From the NCBI GenBank assembly GCA_047636995.1, contig JBLIGQ010000009.1, forward strand, positions 1 to 64,000: a stretch of 64,000 nucleotides of DNA. Direction: 5' to 3'. Positions 1-9,421 of the stretch are shown here, in pieces (positions within the stretch are counted from its first letter, which is position 1; every line of letters begins with the position of its first letter). Origin of the DNA: JAQWQB01 sp047636995 (GTDB lineage Bacteria; Bacteroidota; Bacteroidia; Flavobacteriales_D; Sanyastnellaceae). The translations under genes were made by a program, and so were the position numbers. The notes under the pieces are model-generated. The model searched no databases. It worked only from the letters and a program-made list of their open reading frames with translations, and was not told the DNA's origin.

Positions 1-810
1 TGCATCCTGCACATGTTTCGAATTCACAAGAGTCATCTTCAATTGTAGCTTCTTCATCAAAATTACAAGCTGTTGCGTCCGTGCATCCTGCACATGTTTC
101 GAATTCACAAGAGTCATCTTCAATTGTAGCTTCTTCATCAAAATTACAAGCTGTTGCGTCCGTGCATCCTGCACATGTTTCGAATTCACAAGAGTCATCT
201 TCAATTGTAGCTTCTTCATCAAAATTACAAGCTGTTGCGTCCATGCATCCTGCACATGTTTCGAATTCACAAGAGCCATTTTCAATGGTAGCTTCATCGT
301 CATAGTTACAAGCTGTTGCGTCCATGCATCCTGCACATGTTTCGAATTCACAAGAGTCATCTTCAATTGTAGCTTCTTCATCAAAATTACAAGCTGTTGC
401 GTCCATGCATCCTGCACATGCTCCGAATTCACAAGAGCCATTTTCAATGGTAGCTTCTTCATTGTAGTTACAAGCTGTTGCGTCCATGCATCCTGCACAT
501 GTTTCGAATTCACAAGAGCCATTTTCAATTGTAGCTTCTTCATTGTAGTTACAAGCTGTTTCGGCCATGCATCCTGCACATGTTTCAAATTCACAAGAGC
601 CATTTTCAATTGTAGCTTCTTCATTGTAGTTACAAGCTGTTTCGGCCATGCATCCTGCACATGTTTCGAATTCACAAGAGCCATTTTCGATTGTAGCTTC
701 ATCGTCATAGTTACATGCCGTTGGATTCATACATCCTGCGCACGTCTCGAAATCACATGAACTGTTGTCAAAATTTGCTTCTGAATCGAAGTTACACGCC
801 TCTTCATCTG
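1..810 (-). repeat. Ten tandem 81-bp coding repeats
   Basis: A unit of exactly 81 bp recurs with starts at 1, 82, 163, 244, 325, 406, 487, 568, 649 and 730, and the array may continue beyond the left edge. Each unit encodes 27 residues of the pattern GCMDATACNFDEEATIEDDS followed by CEFETCA. Units 1, 2, 3 and 5 are essentially identical at the base level, while units 4 and 6-10 differ at several sites. That pattern points to recent duplication or gene conversion. Every unit keeps the four cysteines, and the period is divisible by three, so copy-number change would not break the frame. Confidence 0.95.
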
Positions 811-3370
811 TACAACCGGCTGCGCAGAACGCTGCTGGATGAGTGAAATGATCAATTGTAAGTGTTCCAAGACCACAGCAATCATCAGTTGCTTCAATAC
901 CGAATCCTAAAATTGTACCTGCTGTTAACTCCAGAGAGATTGACCCTGACTGACCACTATTTCCAAAACTGTTTCCTTCGATGTCTACTTCCAAAGTCAA
1001 ATCAGTTCTTTCGTCATTGATGAAATAGGCAATATCATATTCAGCTCCATCAATTGTAAAATACGTCCAGTCGAACGAGTACGTTCCATCTACAATAATT
1101 TCAATGGTCGCTTCCGTGAGCACTTCACCTCCCTCTCCGTTCATATCACTTCCCCAAATTTTAATTTGAGCTTCTTCGATTTCAACAAGTCCGTCTCCTT
1201 CGCTAAGTACTTCCCATAATTCTGGGGCGAAGTCTCCTGTGAAATTGATTTGATCACTATTTGTATTTACAACTACGTCACAGTCACTCATAAATGCACA
1301 CCACTCGTTGTCATAATCTGCACTTGGATTGTAATTCAATGCAGTCTCGTCCATGCATCCTCCAGCGCAATCAATTGGCCAAGCGAAAGCAAAAATATTC
1401 AGAAACCCAAAACCACAGCAATCATTAACTGAAAGCACTCCAAACCCGATTTCATCTCCGGCAACCGCTTCGAATTGAATCCATCCATTTTGGCTATCTG
1501 AGCCGATAGGCTCCCCAAATTGATCAAATTCCTCAGTCAAAATAGTGATGCCATTATGGAAGTAATAAGCCGGATCATTCAAAGATGTTTCATCTTCCGT
1601 ACCGTAATTCCACGCAAACGAATACGTCCCACTAACAGGAGCAATCATAGTCCATCCAGTGCTTAAATCAGCACCTTCTAATGCATTACTGCCTTGAATT
1701 CCCAAACCCACAAAAACACCTTCCTCTTCCTCATAAAGTTCAATGACTCCATCTCCTTCATTTACTTCAGTCCAGAATTCTGGGGCGAAATCACCATCAA
1801 AGAAACTTCCGTTTCCATTACTGTCCGTTTCTTGTCCGCACTCATTGGTCCAAACACACGAGTAGAAATCATAGAAATCACCTTCTATGTTGTAGTTATC
1901 AGCAGACGGATTGAAACAAGTACCTAAACATAAAAATGGGTAACGAAAGTTTGTGATCTCAAGGAAACCAGCACCACAACAATCATCTGTAGCATCAATT
2001 CCAAATCCAATCAAATCTCCTTCATTTGCTTCGAAAGAAATGAAACCATTTTGCACGAAATCGCCATCCACATCGGTCAAATCAATTCGCACATTGTTGA
2101 TGTAATAACCAATATCAAAATTGGCGCTTTCATCATCTGTTGAATAATCCCAATTGAATGAATATGTTCCTGTGGCAGAAGCAAGAATAGTTGCTTGAGT
2201 AAGGACTTCCCCGCCGCCTCCAAAAAGTTCCTCTAGGCCTGCATTGCTGCCCTCAATAAATAAGTACTCATTTGTATGATCAATTAACCCTAGCCCACCA
2301 ATGTTTTCAAATGTCCAGTTATCAGGGGCATAGTAATTGTGAAAATCTGCTCCGTTGCCATCAACATCTACAATATTGTCGCAATTGCTGAAATACAAGC
2401 AAGAGCCATCGTCCTCACTGGCTTCAGCGCTGAAGTTAAAAGCTTGCTCATCAGTACATCCTGGAAGACATGCTCCTGGCTCTTCAACGATAGCTACGTG
2501 ATAGGCAACTTCAGAAAGCTGCAAAAGAGGCTCATAATACAGCATTTCACCTTGAGCTCCTTCTCCGTCTTGAAAACCAATTACATGTACGTTTTCATTC
2601 CCGTCAACCGCAGCAATATTCATGGTGAAACTGCCATCTGGATATAAGATTAATTGCCATGAGGTATAATTCTCAGATCCACAACAAGAAGGAACCCCAT
2701 CAAAACCTACCATAAAGAACGCTCCGTCTCCAGCTGTATATACTACTCCTTCTTCTTCCGAGTAATAATCAGCCCAATTTGGTGCTATTCCTGCGCCCAA
2801 AATATTGTCCATCGTTGGCATAGGTTCACCTTGACAGCAGCCATCATCATCACCAAGATTGGTAAATGAGACAAAACCATTCGAACTAATCCATAGCTCA
2901 GAATACATCAAACCAAAGAATGAAAAATCAAAGGTAATTAGTGCTTCTGTCATGTCATCATCTGACAATGAATAAGCCGTATAACCCGGTAAATCAGCAT
3001 ATTCAGGATCATAAATGAAAGGAACCTCAGAAACTTCATAGTCGCCGAAGTTTGGGTTGAAACATTGACATTCATTTTCGACATAAATGCCTCCACAAAC
3101 TCCATTGCAATCAAAAGTGTAAAAACAATCGCCTTCACAATCAGCTAATGGACTGAAGTTGCAGGCAGCTTCGTCTAAACAGCCGGGAAACTCACAAGAG
3201 CCATCATCGAAATCAGCAGCAACATTGTAGTTACAGGCTGTTGGGTTCATGCAACCTGGAAATCCTCCACCCTCTGCCATAGAGAATTGAAGTTTTGTTA
3301 ATCCCTCTTGGCCATTCATTCCAAAAGAAAAGAAGGTCAGAAGCAGTGTTACAATTGTAATTTTTTTCAT
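1..3370 (-). CDS. Giant exported repeat protein (5' part; runs off the left edge)
   Basis: One reading frame stays open from the ATG at 3370 down to base 1, at least 1,123 codons, and the C-terminus lies outside the window. It starts with a signal peptide (MKKITIV... ending near NGQ, residues 1-20). Next come Cys-rich units of the type GCMNPTACNYN...DDGSCE, then a roughly 180-residue region (about 115-295) that loosely resembles a nidogen-like extracellular domain. Three homologous modules of about 150-170 residues follow, each containing a GTYSF-W motif and a G-EA-DDCCG motif. A long array of 27-residue Cys-rich repeats fills the rest. The Cys repeats are common in exported Flavobacteriales proteins that end in a type IX secretion domain, so a surface or secreted role is likely. 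Function is unknown. There is no neighbour in an obvious operon; the next gene upstream is divergent. Confidence 0.88.
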   Translation of the reverse strand, partial: MKKITIVTLLLTFFSFGMNGQEGLTKLQFSMAEGGGFPGCMNPTACNYNVAADFDDGSCEFPGCLDEAACNFSPLADCEGDCFYTFDCNGVCGGIYVENECQCFNPNFGDYEVSEVPFIYDPEYADLPGYTAYSLSDDDMTEALITFDFSFFGLMYSELWISSNGFVSFTNLGDDDGCCQGEPMPTMDNILGAGIAPNWADYYSEEEGVVYTAGDGAFFMVGFDGVPSCCGSENYTSWQLILYPDGSFTMNIAAVDGNENVHVIGFQDGEGAQGEMLYYEPLLQLSEVAYHVAIVEEPGACLPGCTDEQAFNFSAEASEDDGSCLYFSNCDNIVDVDGNGADFHNYYAPDNWTFENIGGLGLIDHTNEYLFIEGSNAGLEELFGGGGEVLTQATILASATGTYSFNWDYSTDDESANFDIGYYINNVRIDLTDVDGDFVQNGFISFEANEGDLIGFGIDATDDCCGAGFLEITNFRYPFLCLGTCFNPSADNYNIEGDFYDFYSCVWTNECGQETDSNGNGSFFDGDFAPEFWTEVNEGDGVIELYEEEEGVFVGLGIQGSNALEGADLSTGWTMIAPVSGTYSFAWNYGTEDETSLNDPAYYFHNGITILTEEFDQFGEPIGSDSQNGWIQFEAVAGDEIGFGVLSVNDCCGFGFLNIFAFAWPIDCAGGCMDETALNYNPSADYDNEWCAFMSDCDVVVNTNSDQINFTGDFAPELWEVLSEGDGLVEIEEAQIKIWGSDMNGEGGEVLTEATIEIIVDGTYSFDWTYFTIDGAEYDIAYFINDERTDLTLEVDIEGNSFGNSGQSGSISLELTAGTILGFGIEATDDCCGLGTLTIDHFTHPAAFCAAGCTDEEACNFDSEANFDNSSCDFETCAGCMNPTACNYDDEATIENGSCEFETCAGCMAETACNYNEEATIENGSCEFETCAGCMAETACNYNEEATIENGSCEFETCAGCMDATACNYNEEATIENGSCEFGACAGCMDATACNFDEEATIEDDSCEFETCAGCMDATACNYDDEATIENGSCEFETCAGCMDATACNFDEEATIEDDSCEFETCAGCTDATACNFDEEATIEDDSCEFETCAGCTDATACNFDEEATIEDDSCEFETCAGC
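850..2395 (-). repeat. Three diverged tandem protein modules inside the giant exported protein
   Basis: Three consecutive segments (about 2395-1925, 1840-1405 and 1290-850) encode homologous modules. Each starts with an NCD/ECG-type Cys segment, then F-APE-W--. Later come a G-TYSF-W strand, a Y-I/H-N line, and an ending like EA--G--IGFG--A-DDCCG-G-L-I. Identity is at the protein level, not the base level, so this is an old triplication. The modules resemble beta-sandwich lectin-like folds in outline, but I do not recognise a named family. Confidence 0.7.
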
Positions 3371-3454
3371 GAAGAGTGTGATTATAGAATAATTAGTTTA
3401 CTTAATGTTTCGAGGCCAAAGTAGCTACCCTTTTCATTGACATCTTGTAGGACA

Positions 3455-3940
3455 ATGTCCATTAACAATGTAAGAATGTGGGTTAATCGTTGGTTTTTCC
3501 GATATTCGTTATTCCTTAAGGCATCATCTGAAAAATATCCTGTGGAATCAAGTTCAAAATCAACAAACCAAAGCAATTCGCATTCGCAAGACGGGAATCA
3601 TGTGCGAAAAAAAGTGCGAAAAAAGATTAGAAAGAAGCGCGATGTTTTGGATGAAAAAGTTAGAAAGTACCGCAGAAAAAGAGAACATGCAACCATAAAC
3701 CGACAGAAAGTAGAACGCGTTATGCTTGTTATAGCTGGATTAATTGTGGCGGTATTCCTAGTCAACATTATACTAGTAATTACCTCTGAGGTCAATCTGA
3801 ACTGGCTCACATGGATTATTGTTTCTATAGGTATGCTTGGTTTCACCCTCTGGAGCATTCTAAGAATTCTAGAAACACTTGTTATAAAAACCTACCAAAG
3901 ACATAGACAGGAGCAGCGCACAAGAGACAATGATTTGTGA
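3455..3940 (+). CDS. Small membrane protein with a highly basic linker
   Basis: 161 residues from the ATG at 3455; an in-frame TTG 18 bases upstream is an alternative start. After a Ser/Asn-rich N-terminal third comes a strongly basic stretch (about residues 50-85) with repeating KKVRKKIRKKR and RKYRRKRE motifs. Two predicted membrane helices follow (VMLVIAGLIVAVFLV and LTWIIVSIGMLGFTLW), then a short charged tail. I do not recognise the family. It is divergent from the giant exported protein and convergent with the DUF5686 pseudogene, ending one base from it. The two clean hydrophobic segments and the compositional pattern argue that it is real, but coding is not certain. Confidence 0.55.
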   Translation: MSINNVRMWVNRWFFRYSLFLKASSEKYPVESSSKSTNQSNSHSQDGNHVRKKVRKKIRKKRDVLDEKVRKYRRKREHATINRQKVERVMLVIAGLIVAVFLVNIILVITSEVNLNWLTWIIVSIGMLGFTLWSILRILETLVIKTYQRHRQEQRTRDNDL

Positions 3941-5580
3941 TCAATAGTCCCATTTATTTGTGAAGGTGTTAAAGAAGTTGATCCCGAATTTGATCGAATA
4001 GACTGCTTTCTCAAAATTATTACCTGAGGTTACGCCTACAACACTAAATCTAAGAAGCTCTGTTTTTATGCGAACAATGCGCTCAATTCCAGTATAGAGT
4101 TCAGCATGTGTATAGTTCTCTCCTGAGAGTAAAAGCGTCCCCCTCCTGCTGTCATTTGTATTTTGATTCGATTTAAAAGTGCAACTTCCCCTCACCAGAT
4201 TTCAGTGACCTAACCCAGCTAGTAGAGTCCACCAATCTAGTGCATTGAACGCTGAGTCTATTCGCTCAAAATAGGCAGCGGTCCCTAAATCATTCTCAAT
4301 AATATCAGCATTGAAAATGAATTTAAGTTCTTTTTCATTCAACTGTATTAGACGTTTTTCTGCCCAAATATTAGAATCTCTTTCAAGGGCAGAATCATCA
4401 AACATTTGGACCTCTGAATTGAAAAAAATGAGCACTTAGTCTTTGTTAATTTCAAAATCAAATTGGAGCATTTCCACTTTTCCCAGTACCTTTTCCTTTC
4501 CCTCTTTAAGGGTGCAGGTAATGTCTCTTCTTACAGGCACATAAACTCCGATGCATTGGTATTCATAGTTCAGAATGATTCGAAAGCGCTCGTAAAAATG
4601 CACTGAAACTGGATCTATCTCCAGGTGAATCCCGCGCAAAACATAGGTCTCATTTTTAATAAAAATCACCACCTAAAATACTGATTCTGACACGAAGAGT
4701 GGCGAAATGGTAATTTCTAAAATCTGAATCCCTTCCTCAAAAAAGCTTGCTACATTATCACACCTATAACTCAAGGCTGACTGAGATGCGATGGGACTGA
4801 GAAGTGGTTTGGGAACCTGGCCTTTGAAGTTGATTAAATTGTCATAGAAGTCGAAATCACCGTCTTGAATACTGGTGTAAATAAGGTACGGATTAGAGGC
4901 CTGCCTGGGCAATGGAGCGATGTTTTCACGCTCAAACTACACATTGACTGAAATTGACTTCCCTAAATAGGGAATCTTTTTTGCCACATTGACATGTTGA
5001 CCAGAGATCAGCTCTTTGTATCTCAATTACTTCTTATAATACAAGGTCCCAAAACGCTCAGATAGAATCAAGTTTTGTTTAGAAAGTTTGATTTTCCTTT
5101 CTGGATTTCCCAACGGGTTCAATGAGGTATCTGGAAACGCTCTTTCAATGGACATTTTTAAATATTCCTTGCATTCATAAGACGCGAGGTTGTCTTTGAA
5201 TGTTTTTCGCGCATTTCGCGCTTTGGACATAAAAACGTTCGCATGATCTTTTGTGTTTTCAACAACCTCAGCTAACAATAAGTCATTTGACGTTGCTATC
5301 AACTTTACATTCAACTCTGTTTTTTTTTTTGCGAAACCTTACCCACTATCAACTGCTTTTCAAAACCGATAAAACTGAATATCAACCTATGTGTACCTTG
5401 TTCTAAATTAATTTAGAATACACCTTTCTGGTTTGTAGCAGCGCGATATGAGCTATTTTCTTGTTAGCTACTCCCATAGGGAAAAGGTTTCCTTGCTTCG
5501 TCAGTAACAATACCTAAAACAAGTTGATCACCTCCCGAAAATGCTAAACAGAGGAATAGAAAACGGAGTAGGCAGCGCAT
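3941..5580 (-). pseudogene. Decayed DUF5686 / carboxypeptidase-regulatory-like outer-membrane protein
   Basis: A recognisable protein can be read from the ATG at 5580 to about 3941, but it is broken many times. The start encodes a signal peptide (MRCLLRFLFLCLAFSGG) and a CarboxypepD_reg-like domain containing the FSFIGFEKQ strand. Then follow DUF5686 landmarks: FYDNLI, PLLSPIASQSALSYR, a strand set near FERFRIILNYEYQ, and DSNIWAEKRLIQLNEKE. In-frame stops lie at 5466-5464 (TAA), 5415-5413 (TAA), 5029-5027 (TAA), 4939-4937 (TAG), 4675-4673 (TAG), 4438-4436 (TAA) and 4204-4202 (TGA). A one-base frameshift sits in an 11-A run at 5330-5320. After 4204 the text jumps to what looks like the family's C-terminal barrel strand, so an internal deletion of a few hundred codons is inferred. 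Family members are usually about 800 residues; roughly 540 codons remain. Confidence 0.82.
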
Positions 5581-5617
5581 GAAGGTGGGAAGATCATTGA
5601 TCTCAACTTATGGCTTC

Positions 5618-8161
5618 TTATTCAATTATGATTCGCTCACCGTTAAAAAGATACAAGCCTGGAGCCCACAAAGACACATCAATGGTCTCCTTCACTTGGT
5701 TCATTTGCCCTTCAAACACCATTATTCCGCGAGCATCCATCACCATTAGCATGCGCCCTAATTCGTTAACAGGTATGCTCAAATTGACTGTTTGATTAGC
5801 GGGGTTCGGATAAGCCATTTTCTTAGAAGCTTCTAAGGCCTCATACCCCACTGGACATTCGATGTTATTCAATGAAAACGAACACCCGTTCGCATCAGTT
5901 AAATACACCGCGTATGTTCCAATTGTGGCTGTGAACAGCTCGCCCTCTGCTCCATTTGACCACAATAACGAATAGGGCATTGCACCTCCGGAAGGAACAA
6001 GATTCACTACCATCTCGTTAACACACGCTATGGATATAATCTCAATTGAAAGTGGCTCAGGCTCCTCCACGTTTATTGTGACCAACTCTTCACACCCATA
6101 TAGGTCAACGATCAAGACTGTGAAATTTCCGGCAAGAAATGCTAAAGGGTCGCTGCCCATCCAATCATATTGATAGGGCATCGTTCCCCCGTTAACTTCA
6201 AGGTTAACTGTTCCATCTGTCCCTTCAAAACAGGAAACATCTGTGACATCAGCAAAAGCAATTAGCTCAGTAGGAGATGAAATTTCCTGTGCATAATCAA
6301 ACCTGCAGCCATCTGAATTCCACACTGAGAATTCATAACTCGCCGTTGCAAGTGAATCTTGCAATAGCCCCTCATTTCCATCCATCCAGAGAATTGCTTC
6401 AAAACTTAAGGTATCAATCAGTTCAATGCTTCCGTTGGCGTCTCCAAAACAGAGGGGTTCAGTTACTTGAATACTAAAACTGGGGGGCATTGAGGCTACA
6501 ATATCAAGGGTATCTGAGCGTGCTTCATTCCCCCATTCATCCCATGTGGTTACAAAGATACTGGTTGGTTCTGAAATCCAAATTGAGGATGAATCATTTC
6601 CTGTACTCCAAAGAAAAGCCGTGTGATTATCATCTACTTCCAACAGTAAGCTATCTCCTTCGCAAAGCACATAGCCCATATCAGAAGCGATAGAACAAGC
6701 GTAACTGCTTCCTTCAACTGCATCTAGTAATTGATTGGTGGGAAGGTTGAACCATTTATCCATTATCCCAGACGGCCATTGTACAAAAATGGAATCAATT
6801 TGTTCGTTTTCATTCGAACCGAATAGAAGGGTATTGGAATTTTGTCCCAAATAGTTCTCTCCTGCAAACAGCTCTTTTAATTGCTGTATGCCCTCAGACC
6901 AAACAGTAACTCTAGCTCCCACGCCTTGACTATTTGAAACTGTTCCGCTGAGTTTCACTTTTAACCAGCCATTCCCTGCTTGATTGCTTCGCCATAAACT
7001 GGCATTTTGAGGAGTATAATTGTTCACTGCTAAATCAGATCTACCATCTTGATTCCAATCTAAGATGGCCACTGAATAACTATTATAATTGTCGAAAAAG
7101 AAAGTAGAAGCTGCGGCATTGATGAAAAACCCGGCCCCATTGTTTCTCAAGTAAGGATTTGGAAGTTGCGGACTGAGGTAATTGTTTTCGCAAACGTAAA
7201 GATCCAAGTCCATATCTAAGTCAGCGTCAAACCAAGCTGCGCCCCAGGTCAGCATATTCAATTCTACATTGGCTGAACTGGCCATATTTTCAAACCCTGA
7301 GCCTGTATTCCGAAGCAAAGCGCATTGACCTATAGCTGTATTGGTAATAAAAACATCTTGCCATCCGTCATTGTTGTAATCACCAATACTCACCGTCATG
7401 GCATCCATCTCTGCAACAGCTGCAGACCATTCCTCTGCAACCTCAGTGAACGTTCCATTTGTGTTGTTGAGGTACAATCTATTAGGATGTTCAAGGTCAT
7501 TAATGACATAGAGATCAAGCCAACCATCATTGTTCAAATCACTCCAAATGCTTTGGAACGAAAGACTAATACCATCGCTTACTCCAGCTTCTAAAGTCAC
7601 ATCTGAAAACGTACCATCACTGTTATTTCTGTGAAGATGATTGTGCCATTCAAAAGGATTCTCTCCTAGGTAAGTATAGATGTAAGTGCATTCAAACAAA
7701 TCAAGGTCACCGTCATTATCATAATCACCCCAAGCGCTTCCAAAAGTTGAAACATACGTTTGAGGTAATCCAACTTCTTCGGTTACTTCAGAGAATAAGC
7801 CATTGTTATTTTGGTAGAGTTTGTTCGGGAATAACGATTGCGTAAAATAGAAATCCAAATCACCATCGTTATCGTAATCAATCCAAACAGGATGCTTGGC
7901 ATTGTTATCAACGGAAAAACCAAAGTCAACAAGGGAAGTGGTTCCCCCGTTGTTCCGATACGTTAAAATAGCTCCATCGATAGCGAAAGTGAGATCATCA
8001 TCACCGTCAAGATCAAAATCAACGCATGAAATGCCTGAACCGTGTACATTTCCACCGTTAACAGCATCAACTCCCATTTGCGGGGTGATGTTGGTATAAG
8101 ATTGACCATGCGAAAATGAACACGCGAAGAGCAAAAGCCCCAATAGCGGATAGCGCGTCAT
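5618..8161 (-). CDS. FG-GAP/VCBS repeat protein with UnbV (ASPIC) domain, SprB-like repeats and type IX secretion tail
   Basis: 847 residues. A signal peptide (MTRYPLLGLLLFACSFSHGQ) leads into a seven-bladed-propeller-like region of FG-GAP/VCBS repeats with calcium-binding-like loops such as DFDLDGDDD, DYDNDGDLD and DLNNDGWLD (residues about 45-400). An ASPIC/UnbV domain follows (about 405-490, with GVGARV and VQWPSG). Then come Ig-like SprB-type repeats (for example LCFGDANGSIEL and VSCFEGTDGTVNL, about 570-740). The end is a type A sorting domain beginning at AYPNPANQTVNL. The protein should be exported by SecYEG, moved across the outer membrane by type IX secretion, and act at the cell surface. 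The ligand is unknown. No terminator is visible downstream. Confidence 0.9.
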   Translation of the reverse strand: MTRYPLLGLLLFACSFSHGQSYTNITPQMGVDAVNGGNVHGSGISCVDFDLDGDDDLTFAIDGAILTYRNNGGTTSLVDFGFSVDNNAKHPVWIDYDNDGDLDFYFTQSLFPNKLYQNNNGLFSEVTEEVGLPQTYVSTFGSAWGDYDNDGDLDLFECTYIYTYLGENPFEWHNHLHRNNSDGTFSDVTLEAGVSDGISLSFQSIWSDLNNDGWLDLYVINDLEHPNRLYLNNTNGTFTEVAEEWSAAVAEMDAMTVSIGDYNNDGWQDVFITNTAIGQCALLRNTGSGFENMASSANVELNMLTWGAAWFDADLDMDLDLYVCENNYLSPQLPNPYLRNNGAGFFINAAASTFFFDNYNSYSVAILDWNQDGRSDLAVNNYTPQNASLWRSNQAGNGWLKVKLSGTVSNSQGVGARVTVWSEGIQQLKELFAGENYLGQNSNTLLFGSNENEQIDSIFVQWPSGIMDKWFNLPTNQLLDAVEGSSYACSIASDMGYVLCEGDSLLLEVDDNHTAFLWSTGNDSSSIWISEPTSIFVTTWDEWGNEARSDTLDIVASMPPSFSIQVTEPLCFGDANGSIELIDTLSFEAILWMDGNEGLLQDSLATASYEFSVWNSDGCRFDYAQEISSPTELIAFADVTDVSCFEGTDGTVNLEVNGGTMPYQYDWMGSDPLAFLAGNFTVLIVDLYGCEELVTINVEEPEPLSIEIISIACVNEMVVNLVPSGGAMPYSLLWSNGAEGELFTATIGTYAVYLTDANGCSFSLNNIECPVGYEALEASKKMAYPNPANQTVNLSIPVNELGRMLMVMDARGIMVFEGQMNQVKETIDVSLWAPGLYLFNGERIIIE

Positions 8162-8220
8162 AATTAAGATTTATGACCTTAAGGTACGAAAATTGGTATT
8201 TGAACCCCAAATGAATCTTT

Positions 8221-8502
8221 CTATTCTTTTTCCGGGCGGTCTTCGATGCGCGTGAACTTGATCCATCCTAGTTCTACTTTTACTTCTGTAGGAACAGTGT
8301 CCTTTTCTTTACTCTCAATGTTGAGCCTAGAAGATAATTCTCTGGTTAACTTACCTCCCACGTATCCCATTACCTCCCAGAATCCGCGGACTTTTTCAGT
8401 TTGAACAGTTGTTTTTGTGGCTTTAGAGTCGCGTGCAACCGATTGTGCCTTCATCTGAGAGCAACAAATAATCAAGACGGTGAACACAAATAATCTTTTC
8501 AT
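8221..8502 (-). CDS. Small exported protein of unknown function
   Basis: 93 residues beginning MKRLFVFTVLIICCSQMKAQ, a clear signal peptide with a likely cut after KAQ. The mature part is Lys/Glu/Thr-rich and has no motif that I recognise; the only ordered-looking segment is FWEVMGYVGGKL. It lies 59 bases upstream of the FG-GAP protein on the same strand and could be co-transcribed with it. It is divergent from the DUF3667 gene. Confidence 0.6.
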   Translation of the reverse strand: MKRLFVFTVLIICCSQMKAQSVARDSKATKTTVQTEKVRGFWEVMGYVGGKLTRELSSRLNIESKEKDTVPTEVKVELGWIKFTRIEDRPEKE

Positions 8503-8615
8503 GAGGTAAGTATGCTAGAAGAACTAAATATACTAGAAGTTACTTAAATGGAAAATGGTTCGTCTGGAAACAAATTATCTAAATCGGATTTCATCGAAAG
8601 TTCTATCTTCACTTG

Positions 8616-9353
8616 GTGAGCAAAAAGCCAATAGCATGTTTGAACTGTTCCACTTCTTTGAAAGCGGAATTTGAATATTGTCCCTCTTGCGGACAAGAAA
8701 CACTGAACACCACAGCATCAGTTGGTGAGTTTTTTAAACATTTTTTATCTGACTATTTCACTTTTGACAGTAAAATATTAAGAAGTTTCGGTCCTTTATT
8801 TTTCAAACCTGGATTTCTTACAAATGAGTTTTTAGCAGGAAAACGTGTGCACTACATTTCTCCTTTGCGGATGTACATTTTCATCTCTTTGGCCTTTTTC
8901 TTGGTTCTTTCGTTGCTTGGAGATTCTTCAATCGAACTTCAAAGCGAACAAGAACTCTGGAATAACTTCTTCGGTTCATACTTACCAAAGGTCTTTTTCG
9001 TGCTTCTCCCAATTTTCGCTTTCTTACTTTGGCTTTTATACATTCGTCAAAAAACAACCTTTATTCGCCATTTCGTTTTCTCACTACATTTTCATAGTTT
9101 TCTTTTTGTGGTCACTTTGTTTTATCTTCTGCTCAGTGAGTTACTCTCCAAATTTGGATTAATCGGCATCAATCAGGTTGTCTCAATCTGCTTGGGGCTT
9201 TCCTTTTTTGTTTACCTCTTTTTCGGTCTAAGAAGATCTTATCATCAAGGTTATTGGAAAACGTTTCTCAAGTTCACTTTGTTGGTTTTAGCCTACAACA
9301 GCATCGTATTTGTTATTATTGGTTTCACGCTTCTCTTTGCTAGTCAAGTGTAG
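8616..9353 (+). CDS. DUF3667 membrane protein with N-terminal zinc ribbon
   Basis: 245 residues from a GTG at 8616; a TTG sits directly before it, and no ATG exists in the open frame upstream. A zinc-ribbon pair (CLNC at about 8-11 and CPSC at about 23-26) precedes the DUF3667 signature (FKHFLSDYFTFDSK, then GKRVHYISPLRMYIF). Five or so membrane helices follow. The family is widespread in Bacteroidota and has no known function. It stands alone between a divergent small exported protein and the Lys1-like dehydrogenase gene. Confidence 0.85.
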   Translation: MSKKPIACLNCSTSLKAEFEYCPSCGQETLNTTASVGEFFKHFLSDYFTFDSKILRSFGPLFFKPGFLTNEFLAGKRVHYISPLRMYIFISLAFFLVLSLLGDSSIELQSEQELWNNFFGSYLPKVFFVLLPIFAFLLWLLYIRQKTTFIRHFVFSLHFHSFLFVVTLFYLLLSELLSKFGLIGINQVVSICLGLSFFVYLFFGLRRSYHQGYWKTFLKFTLLVLAYNSIVFVIIGFTLLFASQV

Positions 9354-9421
9354 CTCACACCACTAGCACTAATTGCAGTATCGAAAGGGATTCCGTAAAT
9401 TGGGGTCACCAAAAGCCAAGT

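Noticed and set aside
1..810. CRISPR-like array
   Set aside because: The units are 81 bp with no unique spacers and encode an in-frame protein repeat; they are coding tandem repeats.
3598..3858. Minus-strand frame of 86 residues opposite the basic membrane protein
   Set aside because: The plus-strand frame explains the region better, with two clean membrane helices; the minus text is Thr/Phe/Arg-rich shadow sequence.
3941..5314. A cluster of five separate small genes on the minus strand
   Set aside because: All five are in the same frame, separated only by stops, and together spell one DUF5686-like protein; they are pieces of a pseudogene.
5591..5603. AGATCATTGATCT palindrome as an operator
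   Set aside because: It lies between the end of one gene and the start of a pseudogene, is short, and has no second copy nearby.
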